Source of the DNA: Oscillospiraceae bacterium
GTDB lineage: Bacteria > Bacillota > Clostridia > Oscillospirales > Oscillospiraceae
NCBI GenBank assembly: GCA_022846095.1
Contig: AP025583.1
Span: 2,170,001-2,234,000, forward strand
Reading direction: 5' to 3'
Length of the DNA: 64,000 nucleotides
Below the pieces are notes generated by a model that was given only the letters and a program-made list of their open reading frames with translations, was not told the DNA's origin and did no database searches. A program made the position numbers and the translations under genes. This document shows positions 36,533 to 44,854 of this stretch, one piece after another. The first letter of the stretch is position 1. Each line of letters begins with the position of its first letter.

Positions 36533-36555
36533 CGCTTCGCGTCGTATTTTGTCAA
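36527..36555 (-). promoter_or_regulatory. Promoter of the toxin-like peptide
   Basis: Minus strand TTGACA (36550-36555), 17-base spacer, TAAAAT (36527-36532). Predicted start is near 36520. Confidence 0.75.
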
Positions 36556-36588
36556 ATCCTGCCGTAGGGGTCAGGCCGTCGATTGGCA

Positions 36589-36631
36589 GACCCCTCAGTC
36601 AACTTCGCTGACAGCCCCCCTCATAGGGGGG
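36589..36631. repeat. REP-like intergenic element, copy 1
   Basis: GACCCCTC, a small inverted repeat (CAGTCAACTTCGCTGACAG), then CCCCCCTCATAGGGGGG. The same architecture occurs at 59199-59240. An inverted AGGGGTC lies upstream at 36566-36572. Confidence 0.55.
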
Positions 36632-36657
36632 CCTGCCTACCGCGTGTCAAAAAGCTT

Positions 36658-36745
36658 TTAAACCGGGATATTCAGCGCATCCGCAATATTTAGAAGCGCG
36701 TCAAGGCTTGGAACCGAGTGTGCCGTTTCAACACGCTGGAGGGGC
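36658..36745 (-). pseudogene. Fragment of an XRE-type helix-turn-helix regulator
   Basis: The frame reads GEQGVPLQRVETAHSVPSLD, then ALLNIADALNIPV and stop. This is the C-terminal half of an HTH_3 domain (the ...pSLdaLlniAdaLnIpv pattern). No start or N-terminal half can be joined in frame, so it is a remnant. Its closeness to the toxin-like locus may be meaningful or incidental. Confidence 0.4.
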
Positions 36746-36905
36746 ACACCCTGTTCGCCATGGTACGCACCGCCTTTTCCGCCGGGTGGCAGGCCGCGGG
36801 CGACGCGGCGCCCAAACCGGAGCGCCTGTTTGAGCTGCTTGCCGCCCCTCCCCTGCCGGGGGAGAAAATTTCCCGTTGATTCCAGGAAAACTTACAAGTT
36901 TTTTA
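36740..36905. other. Probable gene debris upstream of pot operon
   Basis: A plus-strand frame with GC-rich codons (EGHTLFAMVRTAFSAGWQAA onward, stop at 36877-36879) has no start. It looks like the 3' end of a lost gene; no homology was recognised. Confidence 0.3.
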
Positions 36906-36934
36906 TTGACTTTTGCCACAATACCATATATGAT
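36906..36934 (+). promoter_or_regulatory. Promoter of the potABCD operon
   Basis: TTGACT (36906-36911), 17-base spacer, TATGAT (36929-36934), 82 bases before the potA ATG. Confidence 0.75.
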
Positions 36935-36945
36935 TTGATTCGTCA

Positions 36946-36982
36946 AAAGGGCGTACCCAACCGCCGGTGGGGTACGCCCTTT
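36946..36982 (+). promoter_or_regulatory. 5' leader hairpin of the pot message
   Basis: 13-base perfect arms AAAGGGCGTACCC (36946-36958) and complement (36970-36982) starting about 5 bases after the predicted transcription start. No T run follows, so it looks like a 5' stabilising or regulatory stem-loop rather than a terminator. Confidence 0.6.
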
Positions 36983-37016
36983 ATCTACGTAAATTCCAAG
37001 AAACGGGGGAGGATAC

Positions 37017-38147
37017 ATGTCCAAGGAGCTCATCCGCCTGTCGGATTGCGTCATGAAGTTTGACGATGAAATTATCCTGGATCACCTCAATTTGTATATA
37101 AACGACAAGGAATTCCTCACGCTGCTGGGGCCCTCGGGCTGCGGCAAGACCACCACCCTGCGCATTATCGGCGGCTTTCAGAAGCCCACCTCGGGGGACG
37201 TGTTCTTCGACGGCGTGAGGATGAATGACGTTCCGCCCCATAAGCGGAAGATCAACACCGTGTTTCAAAAATACGCCCTGTTCACCCACATGAACATCTT
37301 TGAGAACGTGGCCTTCGGCCTGCGCATCAAAAAGGTGCCCGAGGCCGACCTCAAGCGCCGGGTGGAGGAGGCCCTCGCCCTGGTGAACCTGTCCGGGTAC
37401 GGCAAGCGGAGCGTCAACTCCCTCTCCGGCGGGCAGCAGCAGCGGGTGGCCATCGCCCGCGCCATTGTCAACCGCCCCCAGGTGCTTCTGCTGGACGAGC
37501 CGCTGGGCGCGCTGGATCTCAAGCTGCGCAAGGACATGCAGGTGGAGCTGAAGAAGATCCAGCAGCAGGTGGGCATCACCTTCGTCTACGTGACCCACGA
37601 CCAGGAGGAGGCCCTCACCATGTCGAACACGGTGGTGGTCATGAACCAGGGCCGGATCCAGCAGATCGGCTCCCCCCAGGACATCTACAACGAGCCCAAA
37701 AACGCCTTCGTGGCCGACTTCATCGGCGAGAGCAACATCATCGACGGCGTCATGCACGCCGACGGCGTGGTGGGCATGTACGGCAAGAAGTTCCCCTGTG
37801 TGGACGGCGGCTTCGCCCCCAATGAGCCGGTGGACGTGGTCATCCGGCCCGAGGACATCGACATCGTGCCCGTGGAGCAGGGCCAGCTCACCGGCACCGT
37901 CACCGAGGTCACCTTCAAGGGGATGCACTACGACATCATCGTGGACTTCCGGGGCTTTAAGTGGCTCATTCAGACCACCGACTTCTCCCCCGAGGGGGCC
38001 AAAATCGGCGTGAAGATCGACCCTGACGGCTTCCACATCATGAAGAAGAGCCGGTACTCCGGCATGTTCGGCGACTACAGCTCCTACAGCGCCGAATACG
38101 ACGAGCTCAACGAGGAACCGGCGGAGGAAGACGGGGATGAAGAATAA
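37017..38147 (+). CDS. potA: Spermidine/putrescine ABC transporter ATP-binding protein
   Basis: 376 residues. Walker A is GPSGCGKTT (about 38-46), the signature is [14 protein letters not shown] and Walker B is [13 protein letters not shown]-terminal TOBE domain (about 280-350) is typical of PotA. It energises polyamine import together with the downstream PotB, PotC and PotD. The ATG follows GGGGGAGG. The 3' end overlaps potB by 11 bases. The acidic C-terminus ([11 protein letters not shown]) is longer than usual. Confidence 0.95.
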   Translation: MSKELIRLSDCVMKFDDEIILDHLNLYINDKEFLTLLGPSGCGKTTTLRIIGGFQKPTSGDVFFDGVRMNDVPPHKRKINTVFQKYALFTHMNIFENVAFGLRIKKVPEADLKRRVEEALALVNLSGYGKRSVNSLSGGQQQRVAIARAIVNRPQVLLLDEPLGALDLKLRKDMQVELKKIQQQVGITFVYVTHDQEEALTMSNTVVVMNQGRIQQIGSPQDIYNEPKNAFVADFIGESNIIDGVMHADGVVGMYGKKFPCVDGGFAPNEPVDVVIRPEDIDIVPVEQGQLTGTVTEVTFKGMHYDIIVDFRGFKWLIQTTDFSPEGAKIGVKIDPDGFHIMKKSRYSGMFGDYSSYSAEYDELNEEPAEEDGDEE

Positions 38148-38985
38148 GGGCCTGGCCATCCCCTACGTGGCGTGGATGGCGATCTTTGTGGTGGCCCCCC
38201 TGGTCCTGGTGGTGGTCTTTGCCTTTACCTCCAAGGACGGCGGCTTCACCCTGGCAAACTTCTCCACCATGAACCAGTACGTGGGCGTGTTCGTCAACTC
38301 CTTCGTCCTGGCCGTGGTGGCCACCCTGGTGTGCATCCTCATCGGCTACCCCCTGGCCTATCTCCTCACCCGGGAGGGCCCCGGCCTGCGCCGGGCCGCC
38401 ATGATGCTCATTATGCTGCCCATGTGGATGAACTTCCTGCTGCGCACCTACTCCTGGATGTCCCTGCTGGAGGACACGGGGCTTATCAACCGCTTCCTCC
38501 AGTCCATCCACTTTTTCGACCTGATCAACGGCGTGTTCGGCACCAATCTGGAGTTCTTCCACATGATCAACACCCCCGGCGCGGTGGTGCTGGGCATGGT
38601 CTACAACTTTCTGCCCTTTATGGTGCTGCCCATCTTCTCGGTCATCGACAAAATCGACCCCAAGGTGGTGGAGGCGGCCCAGGACCTGGGGGCCGACGGC
38701 GCCACCGTGTTCCGCCGGGTGATCTTCCCCCTCTCCCTGCCCGGCGTGCTCTCCGGCATCACTATGGTCTTTATCCCCTCGGTGTCCACCTTCGTCATCT
38801 CCAGCCTGCTGGGCGGCGGCAAGACCGTGCTGCTGGGCGACCTTATCCAGATGCAGTTCTTCGGCAACACCTACAACCCCCACCTGGGCTCGGCCATCTC
38901 CCTGGTGATGATGGTCATCGTGCTGGTCTGCATGGCCCTGATGAACCGCTTCGGCAGCGGTGAGGAGGAGGCGATGCTGCTGTGA
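38137..38985 (+). CDS. potB: Spermidine/putrescine ABC transporter permease PotB
   Basis: 282 residues, six membrane segments. The binding-protein-dependent transport loop [25 protein letters not shown] (EAA motif, about 178-202) contacts PotA. It overlaps potA by 11 bases and potC by 4 bases. Confidence 0.94.
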   Translation: MKNKGLAIPYVAWMAIFVVAPLVLVVVFAFTSKDGGFTLANFSTMNQYVGVFVNSFVLAVVATLVCILIGYPLAYLLTREGPGLRRAAMMLIMLPMWMNFLLRTYSWMSLLEDTGLINRFLQSIHFFDLINGVFGTNLEFFHMINTPGAVVLGMVYNFLPFMVLPIFSVIDKIDPKVVEAAQDLGADGATVFRRVIFPLSLPGVLSGITMVFIPSVSTFVISSLLGGGKTVLLGDLIQMQFFGNTYNPHLGSAISLVMMVIVLVCMALMNRFGSGEEEAMLL

Positions 38986-39872
38986 AAAAGAACGGGATTT
39001 TCAGCCGCATCTTTATGGCGCTGGTCTACTTCTTCCTCTACGCGCCCATCTTCGTGCTGATCGCCTTCTCCTTCAACGCCCTGAAAAGCCGCACCACCTG
39101 GGGCGGCTTCTCCCTCCAGTGGTACGTGCGGCTGTTCCAGAACTCGCAGATTATGGACGCGCTACAGACCACCGTGCTGGTCTCGGTGCTGGCGGCGGTC
39201 ATCGCCACCGTGGCGGGCACGGCGGCGGCCATCGGCTTCTACTCCATGAAGCGCCGTTCCCGGGACCTGTGCCTGGCGGTCAACAACGTGCCCATGACCA
39301 ACGCGGACATCATCACCGGCGTGTCCCTCATGCTGCTCTTTGTGGCCGCAGGCAAGGCGCTATCCACCCTCACCGGCGGGGCGCTGGGCTTCAACCAGGG
39401 CTTCGGAACCCTCCTGCTGGCCCACATCACCTTCGACATCCCCTACGTCATCCTCTCCGTGCTGCCCAAGCTGCGTCAGCTCGACTCCAACGTGTTCGAG
39501 GCCGCCCAGGATCTGGGGGCCACCGGCTGGTACGCCTTCCGGCGGGTCATCTTTCCGGAGATCTCCCCCGGCATCGTCAATGGGCTGATGATCGCCTTCA
39601 CCATGTCCATCGACGACTTCGTCATCAGCTACTTCACCGCGGGCAGCCAGACCTCCACCCTGGCCATGGTCATCTACTCCATGACCCGGCGGAAAATCAG
39701 CCCCGAGATCAACGCCCTGTCCACGCTGATGTTCCTAGTGGTGCTCACGCTGCTTATCGTGGTCAACGTCCGCCAGTCCCGGCAGGACCGGTTGGCGGCC
39801 CGGCAGTCCGCCAACCTGACCTCCCCGGCCGACGCCGCCATGCTGGACGCGGACGGGGACGATACTTGGTAA
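38982..39872 (+). CDS. potC: Spermidine/putrescine ABC transporter permease PotC
   Basis: 296 residues, six membrane segments. The EAA loop is [20 protein letters not shown] (about 173-192). The start overlaps the potB stop (GTGA), giving translational coupling. It forms the heteromeric channel with PotB. Confidence 0.94.
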   Translation: MKKNGIFSRIFMALVYFFLYAPIFVLIAFSFNALKSRTTWGGFSLQWYVRLFQNSQIMDALQTTVLVSVLAAVIATVAGTAAAIGFYSMKRRSRDLCLAVNNVPMTNADIITGVSLMLLFVAAGKALSTLTGGALGFNQGFGTLLLAHITFDIPYVILSVLPKLRQLDSNVFEAAQDLGATGWYAFRRVIFPEISPGIVNGLMIAFTMSIDDFVISYFTAGSQTSTLAMVIYSMTRRKISPEINALSTLMFLVVLTLLIVVNVRQSRQDRLAARQSANLTSPADAAMLDADGDDTW

Positions 39873-39926
39873 CACGGGGATCGGCCCTGTTACAATTTAC
39901 AACCCGAAAGGAGCATACGAAACGAA

Positions 39927-40991
39927 TTGAAAAAGACTCTGGCACTCCTTCTGGCGGCGGCCATGCTGACCGCCGTACTCTCCGCCTGCGGCGGCACCGG
40001 CTCCGCGTCCAAGGGCGTGGTAAACGTATACAACTGGGGCGAGTATATCTCGGACGGCACCGACGGCACCCTGGACATCTGCGAGGAATTTGAGCGGCAG
40101 ACCGGCATCAAGGTCAACTATCAGGTCTTCGACAGCAACGAGTCCATGTACGCCATGCTCGCCTCCGGCGGCGCCAGCTACGACGTGATCATCCCCTCCG
40201 ACTATATGATCTCCCGGATGATCGAGGAGGATATGCTGGAACAGCTCAATTTTGACAACATCCCCAACTACTCCGACATCGATCCCGCGCTGAAGAACCC
40301 CGAGTACGACCCCGACGGGCTGTACAGCGTCCCCTACATGTGGGGCACCGTGGGCATCATTTACAATACCTCCATGATTGCGGAGCCGGTGGAGGGCTGG
40401 GGCAGCCTCTTCGACCCCGCCTACGCCGGGCAGATCCTCATGTTCGACAACTCCCGGGACGCCATCGGCATCGCCCTCAAGGCGCTGGGCTACTCCTACA
40501 ACACCACGGACCCCGCCCAGATCCAGCAGGCCGTGGACCTGCTCATTGAGCAGAAGCCCATCCTCCAGGGCTACGTCATGGACCAGATCTTCGACAAGCT
40601 GGAGGGCGGCGAGGCCGCCATCGGCCCCTACTACGCGGGCGACTTCGTCACCATGCACGCCAATAACCCCGATCTGGCCTTCTGCCTGCCCAAGGAGGGC
40701 TCCAACCTTTTTGTGGACGCCATGTGTATCCCCAAGGGCGCGGAGAACAAGGACAACGCCGAGGCATTCATCAATTTCATGTGCACCACCGACGCGGGCC
40801 TTGCCAACTGCGAGGCCATCGGCTACTCCACTCCCCTGCTCTCCGTCCGGGACGCCCTGCCCGCCGAGATCAGCGGCGACAGCGTGGCCTACCCCAGCGA
40901 CGCGGTGCTCGCCACCTGCGAGACCTTCAAGAACCTGCCCCAGAACATCCTAGAGCTTTACGACAGCGAGTGGCTGAGGCTCAAGACCTGA
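39927..40991 (+). CDS. potD: Spermidine/putrescine-binding lipoprotein PotD
   Basis: 354 residues from a TTG start. The signal peptide ends in the lipobox LSAC (about 18-21), so it is a membrane-anchored lipoprotein. The mature part is a type 2 periplasmic-type binding protein beginning VVNVYNWGEYI, the PotD/PotF hallmark. ATG starts are absent nearby; AAAGGAG lies 14 bases upstream, slightly far. It binds extracellular polyamines for PotABC. A strong terminator follows. Confidence 0.94.
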   Translation: MKKTLALLLAAAMLTAVLSACGGTGSASKGVVNVYNWGEYISDGTDGTLDICEEFERQTGIKVNYQVFDSNESMYAMLASGGASYDVIIPSDYMISRMIEEDMLEQLNFDNIPNYSDIDPALKNPEYDPDGLYSVPYMWGTVGIIYNTSMIAEPVEGWGSLFDPAYAGQILMFDNSRDAIGIALKALGYSYNTTDPAQIQQAVDLLIEQKPILQGYVMDQIFDKLEGGEAAIGPYYAGDFVTMHANNPDLAFCLPKEGSNLFVDAMCIPKGAENKDNAEAFINFMCTTDAGLANCEAIGYSTPLLSVRDALPAEISGDSVAYPSDAVLATCETFKNLPQNILELYDSEWLRLKT

Positions 40992-41010
40992 TTTTGTGCA
41001 ATAGTCACAC

Positions 41011-41055
41011 AAAGAAGCGCTATCATGACACCTTTCATGATAGCGCTTCTTTTTA
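41011..41055 (+). terminator. Terminator of the pot operon
   Basis: 18-base perfect arms (41011-41028 / 41035-41052) ending in a T-rich tail. Confidence 0.9.
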
Positions 41056-41075
41056 TATAACCTTCCCCTGTATGC

Positions 41076-41103
41076 TTGCTTTTCTGTCAGATCCTGCTAT
41101 ACT
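41076..41103 (+). promoter_or_regulatory. Promoter of the first SLH protein gene
   Basis: TTGCTT (41076-41081), 16-base spacer, TATACT (41098-41103). The same -35 hexamer is used before the third SLH gene. Confidence 0.55.
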
Positions 41104-41108
41104 TAGTA

Positions 41109-41246
41109 TTGGAAGCGCACGTTCTTGCAAAAGAGGGTTATACCCTCGCAGAAAAAACGGCGCTTGCTATGGCGCAGAGCTCCTGCAATGCGGCAGCGTG
41201 TGCAGGTGATATTAGGCTCTCCGCCATGGCGGAGAGCCTGTTTTTT
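41109..41246 (+). promoter_or_regulatory. Structured leader with intrinsic terminator before an SLH gene
   Basis: The leader starts TTGGAAGCGCA and folds into a nested stem: AAGCGC (41113-41118) pairs with GCGCTT, enclosing GAGGG-TTATA-CCCTC. A CCTGCA/TGCAGG stem follows, then a perfect 12-base hairpin (41214-41225 / 41228-41239) and six T. Termination 27 bases before the ATG implies attenuation or riboswitch-like control. No known riboswitch consensus was matched. Confidence 0.6.
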
Positions 41247-41273
41247 CTAGAAAAAACAAACGGGAGTGATTAA

Positions 41274-43988
41274 ATGAAGAAAAGAGTGCTATCCCTGGTC
41301 CTGGCATTGGCGATGGTCGTTTCCCTCGTGACACCGGCCCTCGCCGCGGATACCCCCGCATTCCCCGACGTGGACGGCCACTGGGCCCAGAGCTCGATTG
41401 AGCGCTGGAGCTCCGCAGGCGTCCTCAACGGCAAGGGCGGCGGCTTCGACCCCGACGCCGGCATGACCCGCGCCGAGTTCGCGCAGATGCTGGTCAACCT
41501 GCTGGGCTACACCGAGAAGGCTCAGAACACCTTCAAGGACGTACCCAATGACGCCTGGTTCGCCGACGCCGTGCTCAAGCTGGCCGCCGCCGGCGTCATG
41601 CAGGGCGACGGCGTCAACGCCAACCCCAACGCGGAGATCAGCCGGGCCGAGATGGCCGTGCTCCTCTGCCGCGCACTCAACATCCAGCCCAAGGCCTCCG
41701 CCGGCCTCAGCTTCGCCGACGCGGCCTCCGTCCCCTCCTGGGCGGAAGGCGCCATGGCCGCTCTGGCTGAGCGGGGCATGATCTCCGGCGTGGGCGGAAA
41801 CCAGGTGGCCCCCACCCTCAGCGTCAACCGCGCCTCCGTCGCCAAGCTGCTGGACAACATCGTGGGCGTGTACGCCAACGAGCCCGGCCAGGTGATCTCC
41901 GGCGAGGTCAAGGGCCTGGTCATCGTGGTGGCCGACGGCGTGACCCTCAAGGACGCCGCCGTGGCCGAGAACCTCGTGGTGGCCCCCAAGGCCGGCGGCG
42001 CTGCCGTTACCGTCACCGGCAAGAGCACCGTGGGCGACGTGTACGTCGCCGCCGACGGCGCCAAGCTCACCGTGGACAAGGACGCCGCCGCGGGCGACAT
42101 CCTCGTGGACGCGGCCAAGGCCGCCGTAACCGTGGACGGCAAGGCCGACGCGGTCATGACCACCGAGTCCGCCTCCTCCGCCGCCCTCTCCGTGGGCGGC
42201 ACCGTCTCCTCCGTCTCCCTGGCCGGCGCCGATTCCGAGCTGAAGGTCTCCGGCACCGTCAAGAGCGTGGACATCTCCGCTACCGCTTCCGGCGCTGATG
42301 TTAACGTGGCCAAGGGCGGCTCCATCGACACCGTCAAGACCTCCGCCAACGACGTGAAGATCGCGGGCGAGGGCACCGTCAAGACCGTCGAGGTCACCGC
42401 CGGCAGCGGCGTGGCCGTGGACACCAAGGGCACCGAGGTCAAGGTTTCCGAGAACGCCGAGACCGTCCTGGTCAACGGCAAAGAGGTCAAGCCCGGCGAG
42501 ACCGCCAATGTTCCCTCCGGCGGCGGCGGTGGCGGCGGTGGCAGCAACCCCGGCCCCAGCGTCACCACCTATAACGTGACCTTTGACGCCAACGGCGGCA
42601 CCTTTGCACATCCCACCGATCCCGCGGACCCCGGCGTGTATGTCATTAATGACACCGTAAAGGTGGAGAAGGCCCCCGAGCAGCCCACCCGCAGCGGTTA
42701 CACCTTCAAGGGTTGGTATACAGCGGCCGAGGGTGGCAGTGCTATCACCTTCCCCTACACTCCGAGCGCCGATGTAACCATCCATGCTCAGTGGGATAAG
42801 GTCGAACCCAACATCTATACTATCCGCTTTGACGCTACCCCTGGCATCTTTAAGGATCGCGGCGAGAGCGACAGTAACAACGTGTACGCTTTCAGGACCG
42901 ATTCACCCTATGCCGCTCCCTCCGAGACCCCCGTGTACGGCGGCCACGAGTTCCAGGGCTGGTATTCAGATGAGCTCTGCACCACCCCCGCTTCCTATCC
43001 CGATGCCGATCACCTCGCTGACGCCACCTACTACGCCAAGTGGGGCGATGTGACCGAGAAGTTCCGCCTGGATGTAAGCTCCACCTATGGTAAGGAATCC
43101 GACAAGAAGACCACCACGATCTCCGGTGTGGCATACAGTGACTACACTGCAATGTATACCATGCCTATCGGTGCAATAGTCAGCGCTTCCAATGTTACCG
43201 TCGACATGACGATGAAGAACGTGGGCAGCCTGGGGGTCACTGGTACCCGCCATTACAGCCTCCCCATCAACACCGGCATCGAACACGCCGACGTCACCCT
43301 CGCCGACGGTACGGCTGACAGCAAGCTGAACAGCTTCTTCAACTTTGACGGCACCACGATTAACGCCACCATTGACGGCAAGGCAGTTACTTACACCCTG
43401 TCCGCCGCCGACATGAGCGACAAGAAGAACATTGTCATCAACGCCGCTCCCAACAGCTACGATGCCGCCCAGGCCGCATGGATGGCGCTGACAAGCCATA
43501 TGACCGCCGGTACCGGCGAGAACAACAGCAAGATTGTAATTGCAAACGGCGCCACTCTCCAAATTGGGAATCAGCTTTTGAAGTTTGAGGACAATTATAG
43601 TGATGCTACCCTCGTCCTTGACAACTTAACCTCCGAAAACGCCGGCAACCTGATGACCCAGATCAAGAATGCGGTGCAGCTCGTGGAAGTGAACGAGACC
43701 GACAAAATCGACAACAACGACATCGCCATTTTCCTCCCTGCAAGCACCGCCCTGCATGTCGGCTCTTCTTTCGTAACGCTCAAAGATGACGCCACCATCA
43801 AGATCACCCTGCCTGGAGGTTTCGATGCCTCCGAGTTGCTTCCCGCCTTGCGTGATGCGGCCAACCGCGGCGACAGCTCCCTTTACAGCTTGGTCGCCAT
43901 GGCCGTTGAGGCTCTGGACAGCCTGGTTGATGGGATCTCCGGCGGGACCGTCAACGTGGACGTTACCTTTGCTCCCCATGCTTCCTAA
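41274..43988 (+). CDS. SLH-domain surface protein with InlB-type repeats (SLH-1)
   Basis: 904 residues. Signal peptide 1-24 (ending ALAA). Three S-layer homology domains at about 28-75, 86-135 and 145-195 (FPDVDGHWAQ, FKDVPNDAWF, FADAASVPSWAEG) should bind secondary wall polymer. A beta-rich repetitive region (about 205-405) leads to a poly-Gly hinge near 414-423. Two Listeria-Bacteroides (InlB B) repeats (about 430-595, each with YTFKGWYT- or HEFQGWYS-like cores) and a unique C-terminal domain (about 600-904) follow. The N-terminal 410 residues are homologous to the protein at 50321. GGGAGTGATTAAATG covers the ribosome site and start. Confidence 0.9.
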   Translation: MKKRVLSLVLALAMVVSLVTPALAADTPAFPDVDGHWAQSSIERWSSAGVLNGKGGGFDPDAGMTRAEFAQMLVNLLGYTEKAQNTFKDVPNDAWFADAVLKLAAAGVMQGDGVNANPNAEISRAEMAVLLCRALNIQPKASAGLSFADAASVPSWAEGAMAALAERGMISGVGGNQVAPTLSVNRASVAKLLDNIVGVYANEPGQVISGEVKGLVIVVADGVTLKDAAVAENLVVAPKAGGAAVTVTGKSTVGDVYVAADGAKLTVDKDAAAGDILVDAAKAAVTVDGKADAVMTTESASSAALSVGGTVSSVSLAGADSELKVSGTVKSVDISATASGADVNVAKGGSIDTVKTSANDVKIAGEGTVKTVEVTAGSGVAVDTKGTEVKVSENAETVLVNGKEVKPGETANVPSGGGGGGGGSNPGPSVTTYNVTFDANGGTFAHPTDPADPGVYVINDTVKVEKAPEQPTRSGYTFKGWYTAAEGGSAITFPYTPSADVTIHAQWDKVEPNIYTIRFDATPGIFKDRGESDSNNVYAFRTDSPYAAPSETPVYGGHEFQGWYSDELCTTPASYPDADHLADATYYAKWGDVTEKFRLDVSSTYGKESDKKTTTISGVAYSDYTAMYTMPIGAIVSASNVTVDMTMKNVGSLGVTGTRHYSLPINTGIEHADVTLADGTADSKLNSFFNFDGTTINATIDGKAVTYTLSAADMSDKKNIVINAAPNSYDAAQAAWMALTSHMTAGTGENNSKIVIANGATLQIGNQLLKFEDNYSDATLVLDNLTSENAGNLMTQIKNAVQLVEVNETDKIDNNDIAIFLPASTALHVGSSFVTLKDDATIKITLPGGFDASELLPALRDAANRGDSSLYSLVAMAVEALDSLVDGISGGTVNVDVTFAPHAS

Positions 43989-44028
43989 TCAATTTATTCA
44001 CGCAGTCCTGCGCTTCTAGTTTCGTGCA

Positions 44029-44070
44029 GGCAGGCCGCGGGCGCTTCCCGCCCGCGGCCTGCCCTTAAAA
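44029..44070 (+). terminator. Terminator after SLH-1
   Basis: 15-base GC arms (44029-44043 / 44049-44063) followed by CTTAAAA; the T run is weak. Confidence 0.55.
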
Positions 44071-44138
44071 TGGCAGGACAGAGGGTACACCCGATGCACC
44101 CCCTGTCGTGTTATTTTTCCGTAAAAAGGAGACTCTCT

Positions 44139-44852
44139 ATGTACCCTACCCTACATATTCTGGGCGCAAATATCTCTACCTATCGGCTCATGTTTGCCCT
44201 GGGCGTGGCTGCTATGATCCTGCTTTTGTGCCTCCGGCGTTCACGGTACCGCCTCAGTCTTGTACAAGCGATTTTATCCGGCCTTTTGTTGGCAGTTTTC
44301 GGTGTTATCGGTGCAAAGCTGCTCTTCATTGCTGAAAACTGGCGTACTGTTCTACAGAGCGGCATTACACCGGGCGGCATGTCTTTTTTTGGGACAGTGT
44401 TCCTCCTCCCCGCCATCTTAGCGCTCACCGCCCCTCTTTTCCGTATGCGACCCCTGGCCTTTATTGATTACTGCACTCCGGCTGTGCCTCTTATGCTCGC
44501 CGTCATGCGAATCGGATGCTTTTTCACAGGCTGCTGCGGGGGTGTCTCAATCACACTGGCCGGCGCCACGTTCCCCCTTCCTGTTCAGCTCTTTGAGTGC
44601 GCGCTTGATTTTCTGATTCTGGATGTCATGCTCCAAATTGAAAAAAAGCATGGCCCCTCCGGCGCACTCTACCCTTTATTTATGCTGCTATACGGCATCG
44701 TGCGCTTTCTTTTGGAATTCTTCCGTATGACTGAAAAGGTTTTGTTACGTTTGTCAAACGGGCAATATTTCTCCATTCTGTGTATTGTTTTTGGTGGACT
44801 TCTACTGTTTCGGCTAAAACGCAAGTTTATCAATTCTAGTGGGAGTGATTAA
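44139..44852 (+). CDS. Lgt-like (prolipoprotein diacylglyceryl transferase family) membrane protein
   Basis: 237 residues from the ATG at 44139 (AAAAAGGAG upstream), about seven membrane segments. It resembles Lgt in topology and in PGGMSFFGTVF (about 86-96) and RIGCFFTGCCGG (about 127-138, where Lgt has RxGNFxNxE). The missing Asn/Glu residues and the Cys-rich replacement suggest it is not the housekeeping Lgt. Base composition is clearly lower in GC than the surroundings. It ends 2 bases before the giant SLH gene, so the two form a unit; it may modify or help export that protein. Confidence 0.6.
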   Translation: MYPTLHILGANISTYRLMFALGVAAMILLLCLRRSRYRLSLVQAILSGLLLAVFGVIGAKLLFIAENWRTVLQSGITPGGMSFFGTVFLLPAILALTAPLFRMRPLAFIDYCTPAVPLMLAVMRIGCFFTGCCGGVSITLAGATFPLPVQLFECALDFLILDVMLQIEKKHGPSGALYPLFMLLYGIVRFLLEFFRMTEKVLLRLSNGQYFSILCIVFGGLLLFRLKRKFINSSGSD

Positions 44853-44854
44853 AG

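Noticed and set aside
41124-41160. preQ1-I riboswitch look-alike in the SLH-1 leader (GAGGG...CCCTC...AAAAAAC)
   Set aside because: The loop is only five bases and lacks the conserved preQ1 loop sequence; the downstream gene is not a queuosine gene.
41109-41246. Cyclic-di-GMP riboswitch before the SLH gene
   Set aside because: Such genes are common targets, but the GEMM-I and GEMM-II conserved cores are not present.
42518-42543. CRISPR-like or tandem repeat array at GGC runs
   Set aside because: These are in-frame poly-glycine codons; there are no spacer/repeat units anywhere in the window.
41289-42785. Gly/Ala/His-rich minus-strand frames opposite SLH-1, and similar ones opposite SLH-3
   Set aside because: They arise from repetitive GCC/GGC codons on the coding strand; no ribosome site or domain.
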